A stretch of DNA of 64,000 nt from Dyella thiooxydans (GTDB lineage: Bacteria > Pseudomonadota > Gammaproteobacteria > Xanthomonadales > Rhodanobacteraceae). The notes beneath the pieces were generated by a model. The model worked only from the letters and a program-made list of their open reading frames with translations, had not been told where the DNA came from and searched no databases. Below, piece after piece: positions 13,284 to 23,032 of the stretch (positions within the stretch are counted from its first letter, which is position 1; each line of letters begins with the position of its first letter). The stretch lies in assembly GCF_001641285.1 (NCBI RefSeq), contig NZ_CP014841.1, positions 1,178,001 to 1,242,000 on the forward strand, written 5' to 3'. The position numbers were made by a program, and so were the translations under genes.

Positions 13284-14411
13284 TCAGCGGGCCTCCTGCA
13301 TCAGGGCGGCAAAGCGGTCGAAGAGGTAGCCGATGTCGTGCGGGCCGGGGCTGGCTTCCGGGTGGCCCTGGAAGCAGAACGCCGGGCGGTCGGTGAGCGC
13401 GAAGCCCTGCAGCGAACCGTCGAACAGCGAAGTATGGGTGACGCGGGCGTTGGCCGGCAGCGTGGCCGGATCCACCGCGAAGCCGTGGTTCTGGCTGGTG
13501 ATCAGCACGCGGCCGTCGTCGTGGTCCTTCACCGGGTGGTTCGCGCCGTGGTGGCCGAACTTCATCTTCAGCGTCTTCGCGCCGAGCGCCAGGCCCATGA
13601 TCTGGTGCCCGAGGCAAATGCCGAACAGCGGCACCTTGGCATCCAGCAGCTCGCGCGTGGCGGCGATGGCGTAGTCGCAGGCCGCCGGGTCGCCGGGGCC
13701 GTTGGAGAGGAACACGCCGTCCGGCTGCATCGCCAGCACCTCGGCGGCCGGGGTCTGCGCCGGCACCACGGTGATGTCGCAGCCCTGCTCGGCCAGCAGG
13801 CGCAGGATGTTGCGCTTCACGCCGAAGTCGTAGGCCACCACCTTGAAGCGCTTCTCCGGGTGGTTGAACGCGGTGCGGTCCAGGTCGTAGGTGCCCTCGT
13901 TCCACTCGTAGTGGGCGGTGGTGCTGACCACCTTGGCCAGGTCCATGCCATTCAGGCCGGGGAAGCCCCTGGCCGCGGCGATGGCCGCGTCGGCATCGAT
14001 CGATTCGCCCGCCACGATGCAGCCACCCAGCGTGCCCTTGTCGCGCAGGATGCGCGTGAGGCGGCGGGTGTCGATGCCGGCGATAGCCACGATGCCGTGG
14101 CGCCGGAGGTAGTCGGGCAGGCTCTCCTGGTTGCGCCAGTTGCTGGGACGGCGCGGCACGTCGCGGACGATCAGCCCGGCGGCGTGCACGGCGGCGGACT
14201 CCTCGTCCTCGACGTTGCAGCCAGTGTTGCCGATGTGGGGGTAGGTCAGCGTGACGAGCTGCCGGGCGTAGGAGGGATCGGTGAGGATCTCCTGGTAACC
14301 GGTCATGGCGGTGTTGAACACCACCTCGCCGACGGTCTGGCCGGTGGCACCCACGGCGTGGCCGTGGAACACGCTGCCGTCTTCGAGGGCTAGCAGAGCA
14401 GGAATAAGCAT
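13284..14411 (-). CDS. carA: Carbamoyl-phosphate synthase small subunit
   Basis: 375 residues: an N-terminal CPSase small domain and a C-terminal class I glutamine amidotransferase that releases ammonia for CarB. The nucleophile Cys is in [15 protein letters not shown] and the His-Glu pair in [13 protein letters not shown]. It is the first gene of carA-carB-greA. The sequence just upstream of the ATG (GGCCTCCCC) has no clear Shine-Dalgarno. A good sigma70 promoter lies about 90-120 bp upstream, giving a leader of about 85 nt in which I see no recognisable attenuator. Confidence 0.96.
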   Translation of the reverse strand: MLIPALLALEDGSVFHGHAVGATGQTVGEVVFNTAMTGYQEILTDPSYARQLVTLTYPHIGNTGCNVEDEESAAVHAAGLIVRDVPRRPSNWRNQESLPDYLRRHGIVAIAGIDTRRLTRILRDKGTLGGCIVAGESIDADAAIAAARGFPGLNGMDLAKVVSTTAHYEWNEGTYDLDRTAFNHPEKRFKVVAYDFGVKRNILRLLAEQGCDITVVPAQTPAAEVLAMQPDGVFLSNGPGDPAACDYAIAATRELLDAKVPLFGICLGHQIMGLALGAKTLKMKFGHHGANHPVKDHDDGRVLITSQNHGFAVDPATLPANARVTHTSLFDGSLQGFALTDRPAFCFQGHPEASPGPHDIGYLFDRFAALMQEAR

Positions 14412-14502
14412 GGGGAGGCCGCCTTTAGGTGCAGCAAAGCCCGCAAGCCGCGATCAAGCTGGCTTGTGGACCTTAGGTCGTGGATGGACTGGGCGGATCG
14501 AA

Positions 14503-14531
14503 ATGATAGGCCGCGACAGCTTTCCTGTCCA
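14503..14531 (-). promoter_or_regulatory. Sigma70 promoter of the carAB-greA unit
   Basis: On the minus strand TGGACA (14531-14526) and TATCAT (14508-14503) with an exact 17-bp spacer; five of six and five of six matches to consensus. Predicted start near 14496, about 85 nt before the carA ATG. Confidence 0.7.
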
Positions 14532-14626
14532 CGACTTCAGGTGAACGGAGAGCCAGGCAGGGCAAGTGAAGACGCCTCGCGGAGCGCTACACTTGCGCGT
14601 CCGCCCCTCGTGGAAGCCATCACCCG

Positions 14627-15322
14627 ATGAATGCCGTCGTGCTGCTCGATCCTGCCCGCCTGGACCGTCCCGATACGGAGGTGAAGCTCGAGCCGTTCCC
14701 GTTCATGGTTGCCCACGGCCAGCTTCCCGACGAAGCCCGCAGCGACCTCGATCGCGATTTCCCGAAATACACCAGCGCAGGATTCTTTCCCTACGACCCC
14801 GCGGACTGCGGACCGACCATCAACACCCTGGTCGAGCACCTGACTGCCCCCTCGTTCGCCAGCGCCGTGGGTCGTCGGCTGGGCATCGAGAACCTGGGCG
14901 ACTATCCGACGCTGGTGACGATCTGCCGCTCGCTCAACAAGCGCCATGGCACCATCCACACCGACAGCCGCTCCAAGATCGCCACCGCCCTGCTCTACCT
15001 CAACCCGAAGTGGCCGGACACCAGCGACGGCTGCCTGCGCTTCCTGCATCGCATCGACAATATCGACGACGTGGTCGTGCCGGAACTGAAGCCGCTGTAC
15101 GGCGAGTTCGCCGTATTCAAGCGCTGCGACAACTCCTTCCATGGGCACCTGCCGTACGAGGGGGAGCGTCGCGTCATCCAGATCGCATGGCTTACCAGCG
15201 AAGAGGAAAAGATGCGCAAGACCAAGCGCGGCAAGTTCTCGCGCTCGTTCAAGAAGATCTTCGGCCGACTGGACACCCGCTTTGGCGCCGGCCGCGCCCG
15301 CGACGCCGCGCACCGCGACTGA
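14627..15322 (+). CDS. 2OG-Fe(II) oxygenase superfamily protein
   Basis: A 231-residue protein with the double-stranded beta-helix signature of 2-oxoglutarate/Fe(II) dioxygenases: the HxD pair in GTIHTDSRSK (about 108-110), the distal His in NSFHGHLPYEGERR, and the Arg after it that would bind 2-oxoglutarate. The region LYLNPKWPDTSDGCLRFL matches the prolyl-4-hydroxylase-like subgroup. The last 30 residues are basic (KMRKTKRGKFSRSFKKIF), which may bind nucleic acid or membrane. The substrate is unknown. It is divergent from carA and convergent with dapB; neither neighbour explains it. Confidence 0.75.
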   Translation: MNAVVLLDPARLDRPDTEVKLEPFPFMVAHGQLPDEARSDLDRDFPKYTSAGFFPYDPADCGPTINTLVEHLTAPSFASAVGRRLGIENLGDYPTLVTICRSLNKRHGTIHTDSRSKIATALLYLNPKWPDTSDGCLRFLHRIDNIDDVVVPELKPLYGEFAVFKRCDNSFHGHLPYEGERRVIQIAWLTSEEEKMRKTKRGKFSRSFKKIFGRLDTRFGAGRARDAAHRD

Positions 15323-15336
15323 CCCCGGTCGGAGCG

Positions 15337-15359
15337 GTTCGCGCATCGGGTGCGCGAAC
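15337..15359. terminator. Hairpin between convergent oxygenase gene and dapB
   Basis: Perfect 9-bp arms GTTCGCGCA (15337-15345) and TGCGCGAAC (15351-15359), loop TCGGG. No T-run on either side, so at best a U-less or Rho-assisted terminator. Confidence 0.4.
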
Positions 15360-15365
15360 GCGGCG

Positions 15366-16166
15366 TCAGCCGCCGCTTCGCTCGGCGAGCATCGCATCCA
15401 GGTCGTAGCTGCCCGGTGGCTTCCCGGCGAGCCAGTGTGCGGCCTCGATCGCCCCTCGCGCGAAGATGCCACGGTCGGTGGCGCGGTGCGCAAGCTCCAA
15501 TCGCTCGCCCTGCCCGATCAGCATGGCGGTGTGCTCGCCGACGATGTCGCCACCGCGAATCACGGCAAAGCCGATCTCGCCCGGCTCGCGGGGTCCCGTA
15601 CGACCTTCTCGCGAAAACACGGCCCGTTCGCCGAGCGCGACGCCCCGCCCGGCAGCAGCGGCCTCGCCCAACAGCAGAGCAGTGCCGGAGGGAGCATCCT
15701 CCTTGCGGTTGTGGTGGGCCTCGAGGATCTCCAGGTCCCACTCGGCAAGCGCGGCAGCAGCCTGCCGCAGCAGTCGCGAGAGCACCGCCACGCCGAGACT
15801 GAAATTCGCCGAGCGCAGCAGCGCCAGGCGCCCGGCCGCTTTCGCCAGTCCCGCCTCGAGTGCATCACCCACGCCGGTCGTGCCGACCACCAATGCCGCA
15901 CCGCTGTCCAGACAGTATTGGAGGGCCGCCTGCAGACCCTCGGGGCCGCTGAAATCGATCACCACGTCGGGAGTGGACACGCTGGCCCAATCATGCGTGA
16001 AGCGAAGCTGGCTGCCGGGCGCAACCGGCGCGCCCATTTCCTGGGCGTCAGCTGCCGTGATTGCCGCAACGAGGTCGAACCGGCGATCCCGTCGCAGCAG
16101 GTCGACGAGCACGCGCCCCATGCGTCCGGTGGCCCCATTGACCGCGACACGAACAACCTCACCCAT
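15366..16166 (-). CDS. dapB: 4-hydroxy-tetrahydrodipicolinate reductase
   Basis: 266 residues from the ATG at 16164-16166, which has GGAG 6 nt upstream; another in-frame ATG lies four codons earlier (16178). DapB reduces hydroxy-tetrahydrodipicolinate with NAD(P)H in lysine and diaminopimelate synthesis. The Rossmann motif [12 protein letters not shown] is near the N-terminus; the catalytic region [15 protein letters not shown] holds the His-His pair and Lys, and VVGTTG and FSLGVAVL are family landmarks. It follows dnaJ in the same direction about 65 bp away, so dapB is upstream of nothing else on this strand except the unrelated carAB unit. Confidence 0.95.
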   Translation of the reverse strand: MGEVVRVAVNGATGRMGRVLVDLLRRDRRFDLVAAITAADAQEMGAPVAPGSQLRFTHDWASVSTPDVVIDFSGPEGLQAALQYCLDSGAALVVGTTGVGDALEAGLAKAAGRLALLRSANFSLGVAVLSRLLRQAAAALAEWDLEILEAHHNRKEDAPSGTALLLGEAAAAGRGVALGERAVFSREGRTGPREPGEIGFAVIRGGDIVGEHTAMLIGQGERLELAHRATDRGIFARGAIEAAHWLAGKPPGSYDLDAMLAERSGG

Positions 16167-16230
16167 GATCCGCTCCATCAGACGAAACCCTCAGGATATC
16201 CATCATGCCCGACCGGGCACGACCGGCAGC

Positions 16231-17352
16231 TCAGGAGGTAACCCGCGACCAGAACTGCTTGACCCCGTCGACCCAGGTCTTGGCACGCGGCATGTGCTTT
16301 CCGGCATCGCCCGCGGCGAAGCTGGCCTCCAATTGCTCAAGCAGTTCACGCTGCTCCTTGGTCAACCGCACCGGGGTCTCGACCACCACCCGGCAGATCA
16401 GATCGCCGTGCCGGCCGCTGCGTACCGACTTCACGCCGCGGCCGCGCAGGCGGAACTGCTGGCCGGTCTGCGTCTCCGGCGGGATGGTGACCGGCACCTC
16501 GCCCTCCAGCGTGGGTACGGCCAGTTCCGCACCGAGCGCGGCCTGGGAGAAGCGGATCGGCACCTCGCAGTGAAGATCGTTGCCGTCGCGCTGGAAGATC
16601 GCGTGCTCGCGTACGCGCACTTCCACGTAGAGGTCGCCGGATTCGGCACCGGCCGGCCCCGCCTCGCCCTGCCCGGCCAGGCGGATTCGGTCGCCGGTAT
16701 CCACGCCAGCCGGAATGCGCACGGACAGCTTGCGGGTCTCTTCCAGCCGCCCCTCACCATGGCAGTGCCGGCAGGGCTTTTCGATCGCCTGGCCGCTGCC
16801 GCCGCAGTGCGGGCATGCCTGCTGGATCGAGAAGATGCCGTTCTGCATGCGTACGCGACCATGGCCGTGACAGGTCTTGCAGGTGACCGTCTTGCCGTCG
16901 GCCGAGCCCGAACCATTGCAGTGGTGGCAGTTCACCTGGGTGGGAATCTCGATGGTGCGCTCGATGCCGAACACCGCCTCCTCGAGATCCAGCTCCATGA
17001 TGTAGCGCAGGTCGGCGCCGCGGCGGGCACGCCCACGGCCACCGCCGAAGATGTCGCCAAAGATATCGCCGAAGATGTCGCCCATGTCGCCGAAGCCGGC
17101 GCCACCACCACGGCCGCCCATGCCGCCTTCGAACGCCGCGTGACCGTGCTGGTCGTACATCGCGCGCTTCTGCGCGTCGGCCAGTACCTCGTAGGCCTCC
17201 TTGGCCTCCTTGAACTTCTCCTGCGCCCCGGGATCGTCGGGATTGCGGTCCGGGTGGTACTTCATGGCCAGGCGGCGGAAGGACTTCTTCAGCTCCACCT
17301 CGGTGACGCTGCGCTCCACGCCCAGCACTTCGTAGTAGTCACGCTTGCTCAT
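16231..17352 (-). CDS. dnaJ: Chaperone DnaJ
   Basis: 373 residues. J domain at 1-70 with the essential HPD ([11 protein letters not shown]), a Gly/Phe-rich linker rich in [15 protein letters not shown], four CxxCxGxG zinc repeats (about 140-205: [32 protein letters not shown]) and the C-terminal substrate domain. It stimulates DnaK ATP hydrolysis and delivers unfolded clients. It follows dnaK by 131 bp, with a strong hairpin in between that may lower dnaJ relative to dnaK. Confidence 0.97.
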   Translation of the reverse strand: MSKRDYYEVLGVERSVTEVELKKSFRRLAMKYHPDRNPDDPGAQEKFKEAKEAYEVLADAQKRAMYDQHGHAAFEGGMGGRGGGAGFGDMGDIFGDIFGDIFGGGRGRARRGADLRYIMELDLEEAVFGIERTIEIPTQVNCHHCNGSGSADGKTVTCKTCHGHGRVRMQNGIFSIQQACPHCGGSGQAIEKPCRHCHGEGRLEETRKLSVRIPAGVDTGDRIRLAGQGEAGPAGAESGDLYVEVRVREHAIFQRDGNDLHCEVPIRFSQAALGAELAVPTLEGEVPVTIPPETQTGQQFRLRGRGVKSVRSGRHGDLICRVVVETPVRLTKEQRELLEQLEASFAAGDAGKHMPRAKTWVDGVKQFWSRVTS

Positions 17353-17419
17353 TCATCACACCCGAAACTCGATCACTTCCCCAACGCCGGGCAGGCTGCC
17401 GGCGCCCTTCCAAGCAAAC

Positions 17420-17451
17420 AGCCCGCGCCGGCTTTCGGCGCGGCGCGGGCT
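17420..17451 (-). terminator. Hairpin between dnaK and dnaJ
   Basis: Arms AGCCCGCGCC (17420-17429) and GGCGCGGGCT (17442-17451), a 10-bp GC-rich stem. On the minus strand it is followed by GTTTGCTTGG, a weak T-run. Probably a partial terminator or processing and stability element. Confidence 0.55.
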
Positions 17452-17483
17452 GGTTTTCCGTCGATGTCGTCGACGGACGTCGC

Positions 17484-19403
17484 TTACTTGTTGTCGCCGT
17501 CCTTGACCTCGGTGAACTCGGCGTCGACCACGTCGTCCGGCTGCGCCGAGCCGCCGCCCGGCGCCGACTGGGCACCCGCGTCGCCGCCCGACTGGGCGGC
17601 GGCATACAGCGCCTGGGCGACCTGCTCGAGCTTCTCGACCTTCGCCTCGATCGCCGCCTTGTCGTCACCGTCCTTGACCTTCTCCAGATCGGACAGCGCA
17701 CCCTCGATGGTCGACAGCTGCTCGGCCGGCACCTTGCCGCCATGCTCCTTCAGCGCACTGCGCGTGGCATGCACCAGCTGGTCGGCCTTGTTGCGGGCGG
17801 CGACGAGCTCGTGGAACTTCTTGTCCTCTTCCTTGTTCGCCTCGGCGTCGGCAACCATGCGCGCGATCTCTTCCTCGGACAGGCCCGAGCCGGCCTTGAT
17901 CTCGATGCGCTGCTCCTTGCCGGTCTTCTTGTCCTTGGCCGACACGTGCAGGATGCCGTTGGCGTCGATGTCGAAGGTCACCTCGATCTGCGGCATGCCG
18001 CGCGGCGCCGGCTCGATGCCCTGCAGGTCGAACTTGCCCAGCGACTTGTTCGCGCTGGCGCGCTCGCGCTCGCCCTGCAGCACGTGCACGGTGACCGCTG
18101 TCTGGTTGTCGTCGGCGGTTGAGAACACCTGCGAGGCCTTGGTCGGCACCGTGGTGTTCTTCTCGATCAACTTGGTCATCACGCCGCCCATGGTCTCGAT
18201 GCCCAGCGACAGCGGGGTCACGTCCAGCAGCAGCACGTCCTTGACCGAACCGCCCAGCACGCCGCCCTGGATCGCCGCGCCGACGGCAACGGCCTCGTCC
18301 GGGTTGACGTCCTTGCGCGGCTCCTTGCCGAAGAAGTCCTTCACCGACTCCTGCACCTTGGGCATGCGGGTCTGGCCACCGACGAGGATCACCTCGTTGA
18401 TGTCGGACACGCGCAGACCGGCGTCGTTGAGCGCGGTGCGGCACGGCTCGATGGTGCGCTTGACCAGGTCCTCGACCAGCGCTTCCAGCTTGGCGCGGGT
18501 CAGCTTGATGTTCAGGTGCTTCGGACCGGAGGCATCGGCCGTCACGTACGGCAGGTTGACCTCGGTCTGGTGGCTGGAGGACAGCTCGATCTTGGCGCGC
18601 TCGGCCGCATCCTTCAGGCGTTGCAGGGCCAGCGGATCCTTGCGCAGGTCGATGCCCTGGTCCTTCTGGAATTCCTCGACCAGATAGTCGATGACGCGCA
18701 TGTCGAAGTCTTCGCCACCGAGGAAGGTGTCGCCGTTGGTGGCCAGCACCTCGAACTGCTTCTCGCCGTCGACTTCGGCGATCTCGATGATCGACACGTC
18801 GAAGGTGCCGCCGCCCAGGTCGTACACCGCGATCTTGCGGTCGCCGCCCTTCTTGTCCAGGCCGTAGGCCAGCGCGGCCGCGGTCGGCTCGTTGATGATG
18901 CGCTTGACGTCGAGGCCGGCGATCTTGCCGGCGTCCTTGGTCGCCTGGCGCTGACTGTCGTTGAAGTAGGCCGGGACCGTGATCACCGCCTCGGTGATGG
19001 TCTCGCCGAGATAGTCCTCGGCGGTCTTCTTCATCTTCATCAGCACCTTGGCGGAGATCTCCTGCGGCGCCATCTTCTTGCCGTCGGAGGTCTGCACCCA
19101 GGCGTCACCGTTGTCGTGCGCCACGATGCCGTAGGGGACGATGTCCAGGTCCTTCTGCACCTCGGCATCGGTGAACTTGCGGCCGATCAGGCGCTTCACC
19201 GCGTAGAAGGTGTTCTTCGGGTTGGTCACGCTCTGGCGCTTGGCCGAGGCACCGACCAGCACTTCGCCATCCTTGTTGAAGGCGACGATGGATGGCGTGG
19301 TGCGATCGCCTTCCGAATTCTCGATGACCTTGACCGAGGTGCCGTCCATGACGGCCACGCACGAGTTGGTCGTGCCCAGGTCGATGCCGATGATCTTGCC
19401 CAT
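17484..19403 (-). CDS. dnaK: Chaperone DnaK (Hsp70)
   Basis: 639 residues: ATPase domain (about 1-385, starting [18 protein letters not shown]), the linker region [12 protein letters not shown], and substrate-binding domain with lid. The C-terminus is Gly/Ala-rich and ends [17 protein letters not shown], a slightly extended version of the usual EEVKD-type tail. DnaK folds new and stressed proteins with DnaJ and GrpE. The 146-bp gap to grpE carries a near-consensus sigma32 promoter and an FNR/ANR-like palindrome, so dnaK can be transcribed independently of hrcA-grpE. Confidence 0.98.
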   Translation of the reverse strand: MGKIIGIDLGTTNSCVAVMDGTSVKVIENSEGDRTTPSIVAFNKDGEVLVGASAKRQSVTNPKNTFYAVKRLIGRKFTDAEVQKDLDIVPYGIVAHDNGDAWVQTSDGKKMAPQEISAKVLMKMKKTAEDYLGETITEAVITVPAYFNDSQRQATKDAGKIAGLDVKRIINEPTAAALAYGLDKKGGDRKIAVYDLGGGTFDVSIIEIAEVDGEKQFEVLATNGDTFLGGEDFDMRVIDYLVEEFQKDQGIDLRKDPLALQRLKDAAERAKIELSSSHQTEVNLPYVTADASGPKHLNIKLTRAKLEALVEDLVKRTIEPCRTALNDAGLRVSDINEVILVGGQTRMPKVQESVKDFFGKEPRKDVNPDEAVAVGAAIQGGVLGGSVKDVLLLDVTPLSLGIETMGGVMTKLIEKNTTVPTKASQVFSTADDNQTAVTVHVLQGERERASANKSLGKFDLQGIEPAPRGMPQIEVTFDIDANGILHVSAKDKKTGKEQRIEIKAGSGLSEEEIARMVADAEANKEEDKKFHELVAARNKADQLVHATRSALKEHGGKVPAEQLSTIEGALSDLEKVKDGDDKAAIEAKVEKLEQVAQALYAAAQSGGDAGAQSAPGGGSAQPDDVVDAEFTEVKDGDNK

Positions 19404-19455
19404 GTGTCTGCTCCGAAATTTTCTTGCGACCCCCGCGGCCGCGAACTGGTTTTCA

Positions 19456-19483
19456 GAATGGGGCCCGGACCTGGCGATTCAAT
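19456..19483 (-). promoter_or_regulatory. Sigma32 (RpoH) heat-shock promoter of dnaK
   Basis: On the minus strand ATTGAAT (19483-19477), a 13-bp spacer, then CCCCATTC (19463-19456), against the sigma32 consensus CTTGAAA-N11-16-CCCCATNT. The predicted start is about 45 nt before the dnaK ATG. Confidence 0.75.
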
Positions 19484-19513
19484 GCCGATCGGGCCGCCCG
19501 ATAGGTGTCTGGC

Positions 19514-19527
19514 TTGACGCAGGTCAA
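19514..19527. promoter_or_regulatory. FNR/ANR-like palindrome upstream of dnaK
   Basis: TTGAC-GCAG-GTCAA, a perfect inverted repeat matching 8 of 10 positions of TTGAT-N4-ATCAA and close to known ANR sites. It is centred about 72 bp upstream of the start predicted from the sigma32 promoter, a spacing used by class I FNR sites. Confidence 0.4.
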
Positions 19528-19549
19528 TCGGCCAGCGTCAGGCGATGGC

Positions 19550-20071
19550 TCAATCCTGCGCGACGGCGACCAGCGCCGGCCGCAGCAGGCGGTCGTTCAA
19601 CACGTAGCCCTTCTGCAGCACGCTCACCACCGTGCCCGGAGCCTTGTCCGGCGCGGCGACCATGCTGACCGCGTGATGGCGCTCCGGATCCAGCGGCTGC
19701 CCGACCGGGTCGACCTGCGCCATGCCGTTGGCTTCAGCCACCTTGAGCAAGGCCTTCAGTGTCAGGCTGATCCCTTCGCGGATCGCCGCCACGTCGCCCC
19801 CCTCCACGGCCAGGCCGCGTTCCAGGCTGTCGTAGACCGGCAGCAGGTCGTTGAGCAGCTTTTCGTTGGCGAAGCGACGCGCCTGCTCCAGGTCACGCTG
19901 CAGGCGGCGGCGCTGGTTCTCCAGGTCCGCCCGCTCGCGAAGCACGCTCTCGCGAAGCTCGGCGTTGCTGGCCTCCAGCTCGACGATGCGTGCCTGCAGC
20001 GCCGCCAGATCGTCGGCCTGGTCAGCCGTTTCCCGGCCCTGCTCCGGCGCCTGCGGATCGTTGTTTTGCAT
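19550..20071 (-). CDS. grpE: Nucleotide exchange factor GrpE
   Basis: 173 residues: acidic disordered N-terminus, a long coiled coil (about 25-80 with LAALQARIVELEASNAELRE) and a beta domain ending in VLQKGYVLNDRLLRPALVAV, the family signature. It releases ADP from DnaK. The ATG at 20069-20071 (MQNNDPQAP) is chosen over an upstream in-frame start because GGAGTGGGATT precedes it and because the extra residues look unlike GrpE. It follows hrcA by about 80 bp. Confidence 0.95.
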   Translation of the reverse strand: MQNNDPQAPEQGRETADQADDLAALQARIVELEASNAELRESVLRERADLENQRRRLQRDLEQARRFANEKLLNDLLPVYDSLERGLAVEGGDVAAIREGISLTLKALLKVAEANGMAQVDPVGQPLDPERHHAVSMVAAPDKAPGTVVSVLQKGYVLNDRLLRPALVAVAQD

Positions 20072-20152
20072 AATCCCACTCCAGCAGAAAACCCGGGCCG
20101 GCAAGGCTTGCCGACCCTCGAAACATGCGGGGAACCCCGCCTCCCGGGGCGT

Positions 20153-21214
20153 TTATGAGGTCGGCGCGGCCCGATTCAAGGCGTCGCTCAGCAGCCCGGC
20201 GGTCGCCTGCACCACCGGGATCACCCGCTCGTAGGCCATGCGCGTCGGCCCGATCACCCCCACCGCCCCCATCACCCGACCGTGGGCACCGTAGGTGGCG
20301 GTGACGACACTGCACCCATCCAGTGCGGTGAAGCCCGATTCCTCGCCGATGAACAAGCGCACGCCCGGCGCCCGGGCGCACATTTCCATGAGCTGCAGCA
20401 GCTCGTTCTTCTTCTGGAACGCCTCGAACAGCTCGCGCAAACGGTCCAGGTCGGCAAGCTCGGCATAGTTCATCAGATTGGTCTGGCCACTTACCAGCAC
20501 GTCCTCGCCCTCGCCTGCGGGGGCGAACGAAGCGGCAGCGAGCTCGACCGAACTGGCCAGCAGCCGGTTGAGCTCGCTGCCGGCCTCGCGGATCTCGCGC
20601 AGCAGGTGGGCCCTGATGTCGTCCAGCCGCAGCCCGGCGAAATGAGCGTTGAGGTAGTTGGCCGCCTGCTCCAGCTCGCGATTGTCCAGCGGCTTGGCCA
20701 GGCGGACGATGCGGTTCTGCACCTGGTTGTCGGCGAACACCAGTACGACCAGCACCTGGGCGTCAGGTAGTGCCACGAAATCGATGTGGCGCAGCGGGAA
20801 GTCCCCTTGCTTGGGCACGGTGACCACGCCGGCGAAATGGGTCATCGCCGAGAGCAGCGAAGACACGTTGCCCAGCAAATCCCGCGTGGTGGCCGGTTGC
20901 GGCGGTAGCTCGCGCCTGAGCCGCGCCATGTCGTCCCGATGCAGTGGCTGGAGCTCGATCAGGCTGTCGACGAACAGACGCAAACCGCGCGGCGTGGGAA
21001 TGCGCCCGGCCGAGGTGTGCGGCGAGGCGACCAGACCGGCTTCCTCCAGGTCCGCCATGATGTTGCGGATGGTCGCCGGACTGACGTCCAGGCCGGACGA
21101 GCGCGACAGCGTGCGCGAGCCGACCGGCTCGCCGTCGGACAGATACTGCGCGATCAACGACCGCAGCAAGCTGCGGGCGCGGGCGTCGAGTTCGTGGCCA
21201 TGGTGCTGTCGCAT
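20153..21214 (-). CDS. hrcA: Heat-inducible transcription repressor HrcA
   Basis: 353 residues. Winged-helix DNA-binding N-terminus (LDARARSLLRSLIAQYLSDG, then SSGLDVSPATIRNIMADLEE), dimerisation domain with a GAF-like core, and the C-terminal VIGPTRMAYERVIPVVQ signature. HrcA represses chaperone operons at CIRCE sites. The ATG at 21212-21214 has AAGGA upstream. I found no CIRCE palindrome (TTAGCACTC-N9-GAGTGCTAA) near any gene of this cluster; its targets may be groESL elsewhere, as in Xanthomonas. Confidence 0.95.
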   Translation of the reverse strand: MRQHHGHELDARARSLLRSLIAQYLSDGEPVGSRTLSRSSGLDVSPATIRNIMADLEEAGLVASPHTSAGRIPTPRGLRLFVDSLIELQPLHRDDMARLRRELPPQPATTRDLLGNVSSLLSAMTHFAGVVTVPKQGDFPLRHIDFVALPDAQVLVVLVFADNQVQNRIVRLAKPLDNRELEQAANYLNAHFAGLRLDDIRAHLLREIREAGSELNRLLASSVELAAASFAPAGEGEDVLVSGQTNLMNYAELADLDRLRELFEAFQKKNELLQLMEMCARAPGVRLFIGEESGFTALDGCSVVTATYGAHGRVMGAVGVIGPTRMAYERVIPVVQATAGLLSDALNRAAPTS

Positions 21215-21243
21215 GCGCTGTGGCAATCCTTGAGACGGGGAAC

Positions 21244-21272
21244 AAATAAGGTGTGGCGAGCGGCTTTGCAAG
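21244..21272 (-). promoter_or_regulatory. Candidate sigma32 promoter for hrcA-grpE
   Basis: On the minus strand CTTGCAA (21272-21266), a 14-bp spacer and CCTTATTT (21251-21244); six of seven and six of eight matches to the sigma32 consensus. It lies about 30 bp before the hrcA ATG. Confidence 0.5.
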
Positions 21273-21355
21273 CCGGAGCGTGTCCGGCGGCGGGGGGCCT
21301 CGCCCGTGTCGCCTGCCATCCCTACAATCCAGTCTCTTCCATCGAACCGTTTTCC

Positions 21356-23029
21356 ATGCTCACTTCGCTCTACGTCCGACACTTCGCCGTCGTTGAAGAA
21401 GCCGAGATCGTCTTCGGCCCGGGGCTTACCGTGGTCAGCGGCGAAACCGGCGCCGGCAAATCGCTGATGGTCGATGCCCTGATGCTGTTGGCCGGTGCCC
21501 GCGCCGACAGCGGCATGGTGCGCGCCGGCGCGGACCGTGCGGAGCTGGCCGCGGAGTTCGACCTGACCGGACTTCCGGAGGCTCGGGCCTGGCTGGAGCG
21601 CGAGGAACTGGATGACGAAGGGCATTGCCAGCTGCGCCGGGTAATCCGCACCGAGGGCAGTTCGCGCGCATGGATCAACGGCCGCCCCGCCAATGCCAGC
21701 CAGCTCGGTGAGCTGGCCGCGCTGCTGGTGGAGATCCACGGCCAGCACGAGCACCAGGCGCTACTCTCTCGGGGGCACCAGCTCGCCCTCCTGGACGCTT
21801 ACGCCGGGAACGAGGCTACCCTTGGCGAGGTTCGCTCGCTGGCCGCCGAATGGCGTGAGGTCGGCACCCGCATCCGCAAGCTCAGCGGCGGCGATGACCG
21901 CGACCGCCAGCTCGAGCTGCTTCGCCACGAAGTCGCCGAACTGGAGCAGTGGGCGCTGCCGCCGGAGGAACTGGCCGAGCTGGAGGCGTCGCACAAGCGT
22001 CTGTCCAATGCCGGCCGGCTGGCCGAGGGCGCGGCCGGGGTGGTCGACATGATCGACGGCGACAGCGAGTTCGCGCTGTGTCGCGTGCTGGGCCGCACGC
22101 AGGCCGAGCTGGCCCGGCTGGCGGCGATCGACGACCGGCTGCAGCCACTGCTGGAACTGGTCGAAAATGCCACGATCCAGCTCGGCGAGGCCGCCGACGA
22201 CCTGGGGCGCTACGCGCAGGACGTCGATCTCGACCCCGAGCGCTTCACCCAGGTCGACACCCACCTGGCCCGGCTGCACGAACTGGGCCGTCGGCACCGT
22301 CTACCCGCGACCGACCTCCACGACAAGCTCGTCGCCCTGCGTGCCGAGCTGATGGAACTGGAGGGTGCGGGCGAAGCACTGGACGCGCTCGAAGCTCGCC
22401 GCGACAAACTGCAGCAGAAATACGCGAAAGCCGCCGACGTCCTCGGCGCCTCCCGCCGCGACGCGGCCACCCGCCTGGCGGCGGAGGTCGGTGTGCTGAT
22501 GGGCGAGCTCGGCATGGCCGGCGGCACGCTGGCGATCGAACTGGAGCCGGCCGGTGGCGCGGATCCCGACCCACAGGGCCGCGAACGCTGCGAGTTGCTG
22601 GTCAGCGCCAACCCCGGACAACCGCCCCGGCCGCTACGCAAGGTGGCTTCCGGCGGCGAACTGGCGCGCATCAGCCTGGCGATCGAGGTGGCCACGCTGG
22701 GCAAGGACACCGTCGGCACGATGGTGTTCGACGAGGTGGACACGGGCATCGGTGGCGCCGTGGCCGAAGTGGTCGGCCAGAAACTGCGCTCGCTCGGCAC
22801 CCTGCGCCAGGTTCTGTGCGTGACCCACCTGCCGCAGGTAGCGGCGCAGGGCCACGCCCATCTCCAAGTGAGCAAGCGCAGCGACGGCGAGACCACCGCC
22901 ACCCTGATCAAGACGCTGGATGGGGCCGGTCGCCAGGCCGAGCTGGCGCGGATGCTTGGCGGCCTGGAGATCACCGCCGCGACCCGCGCTCACGCCAAGC
23001 AGATGCTGGAGCGGGCGCAGGCCGACTGA
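21356..23029 (+). CDS. recN: DNA repair protein RecN
   Basis: 557 residues, an SMC-like ATPase that bridges DNA ends in double-strand break repair. Walker A GETGAGKS is at 29-36, a central coiled-coil region follows, and the ABC signature ASGGELARISLAIE and Walker B MVFDEVDTGIGG are in the C-terminal third. The ATG at 21356 gives the normal N-terminus MLTSLYVRHFAVVEEAE; the long upstream open frame is antisense to hrcA. It is divergent from hrcA. I did not see a clear LexA box in the 140-bp gap. Its stop is only 3 bp from the stop of the convergent response regulator. Confidence 0.95.
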   Translation: MLTSLYVRHFAVVEEAEIVFGPGLTVVSGETGAGKSLMVDALMLLAGARADSGMVRAGADRAELAAEFDLTGLPEARAWLEREELDDEGHCQLRRVIRTEGSSRAWINGRPANASQLGELAALLVEIHGQHEHQALLSRGHQLALLDAYAGNEATLGEVRSLAAEWREVGTRIRKLSGGDDRDRQLELLRHEVAELEQWALPPEELAELEASHKRLSNAGRLAEGAAGVVDMIDGDSEFALCRVLGRTQAELARLAAIDDRLQPLLELVENATIQLGEAADDLGRYAQDVDLDPERFTQVDTHLARLHELGRRHRLPATDLHDKLVALRAELMELEGAGEALDALEARRDKLQQKYAKAADVLGASRRDAATRLAAEVGVLMGELGMAGGTLAIELEPAGGADPDPQGRERCELLVSANPGQPPRPLRKVASGGELARISLAIEVATLGKDTVGTMVFDEVDTGIGGAVAEVVGQKLRSLGTLRQVLCVTHLPQVAAQGHAHLQVSKRSDGETTATLIKTLDGAGRQAELARMLGGLEITAATRAHAKQMLERAQAD

Positions 23030-23032
23030 GGC

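Noticed and set aside
15466-18687. An open frame of 1073 codons spanning dapB, dnaJ and dnaK on the opposite strand
   Set aside because: It crosses three well-defined genes and the translation is serine/threonine/arginine-rich noise.
20072-21355. CIRCE element expected near hrcA, grpE or dnaK
   Set aside because: No sequence close to TTAGCACTC-N9-GAGTGCTAA was found on either strand of the gaps.
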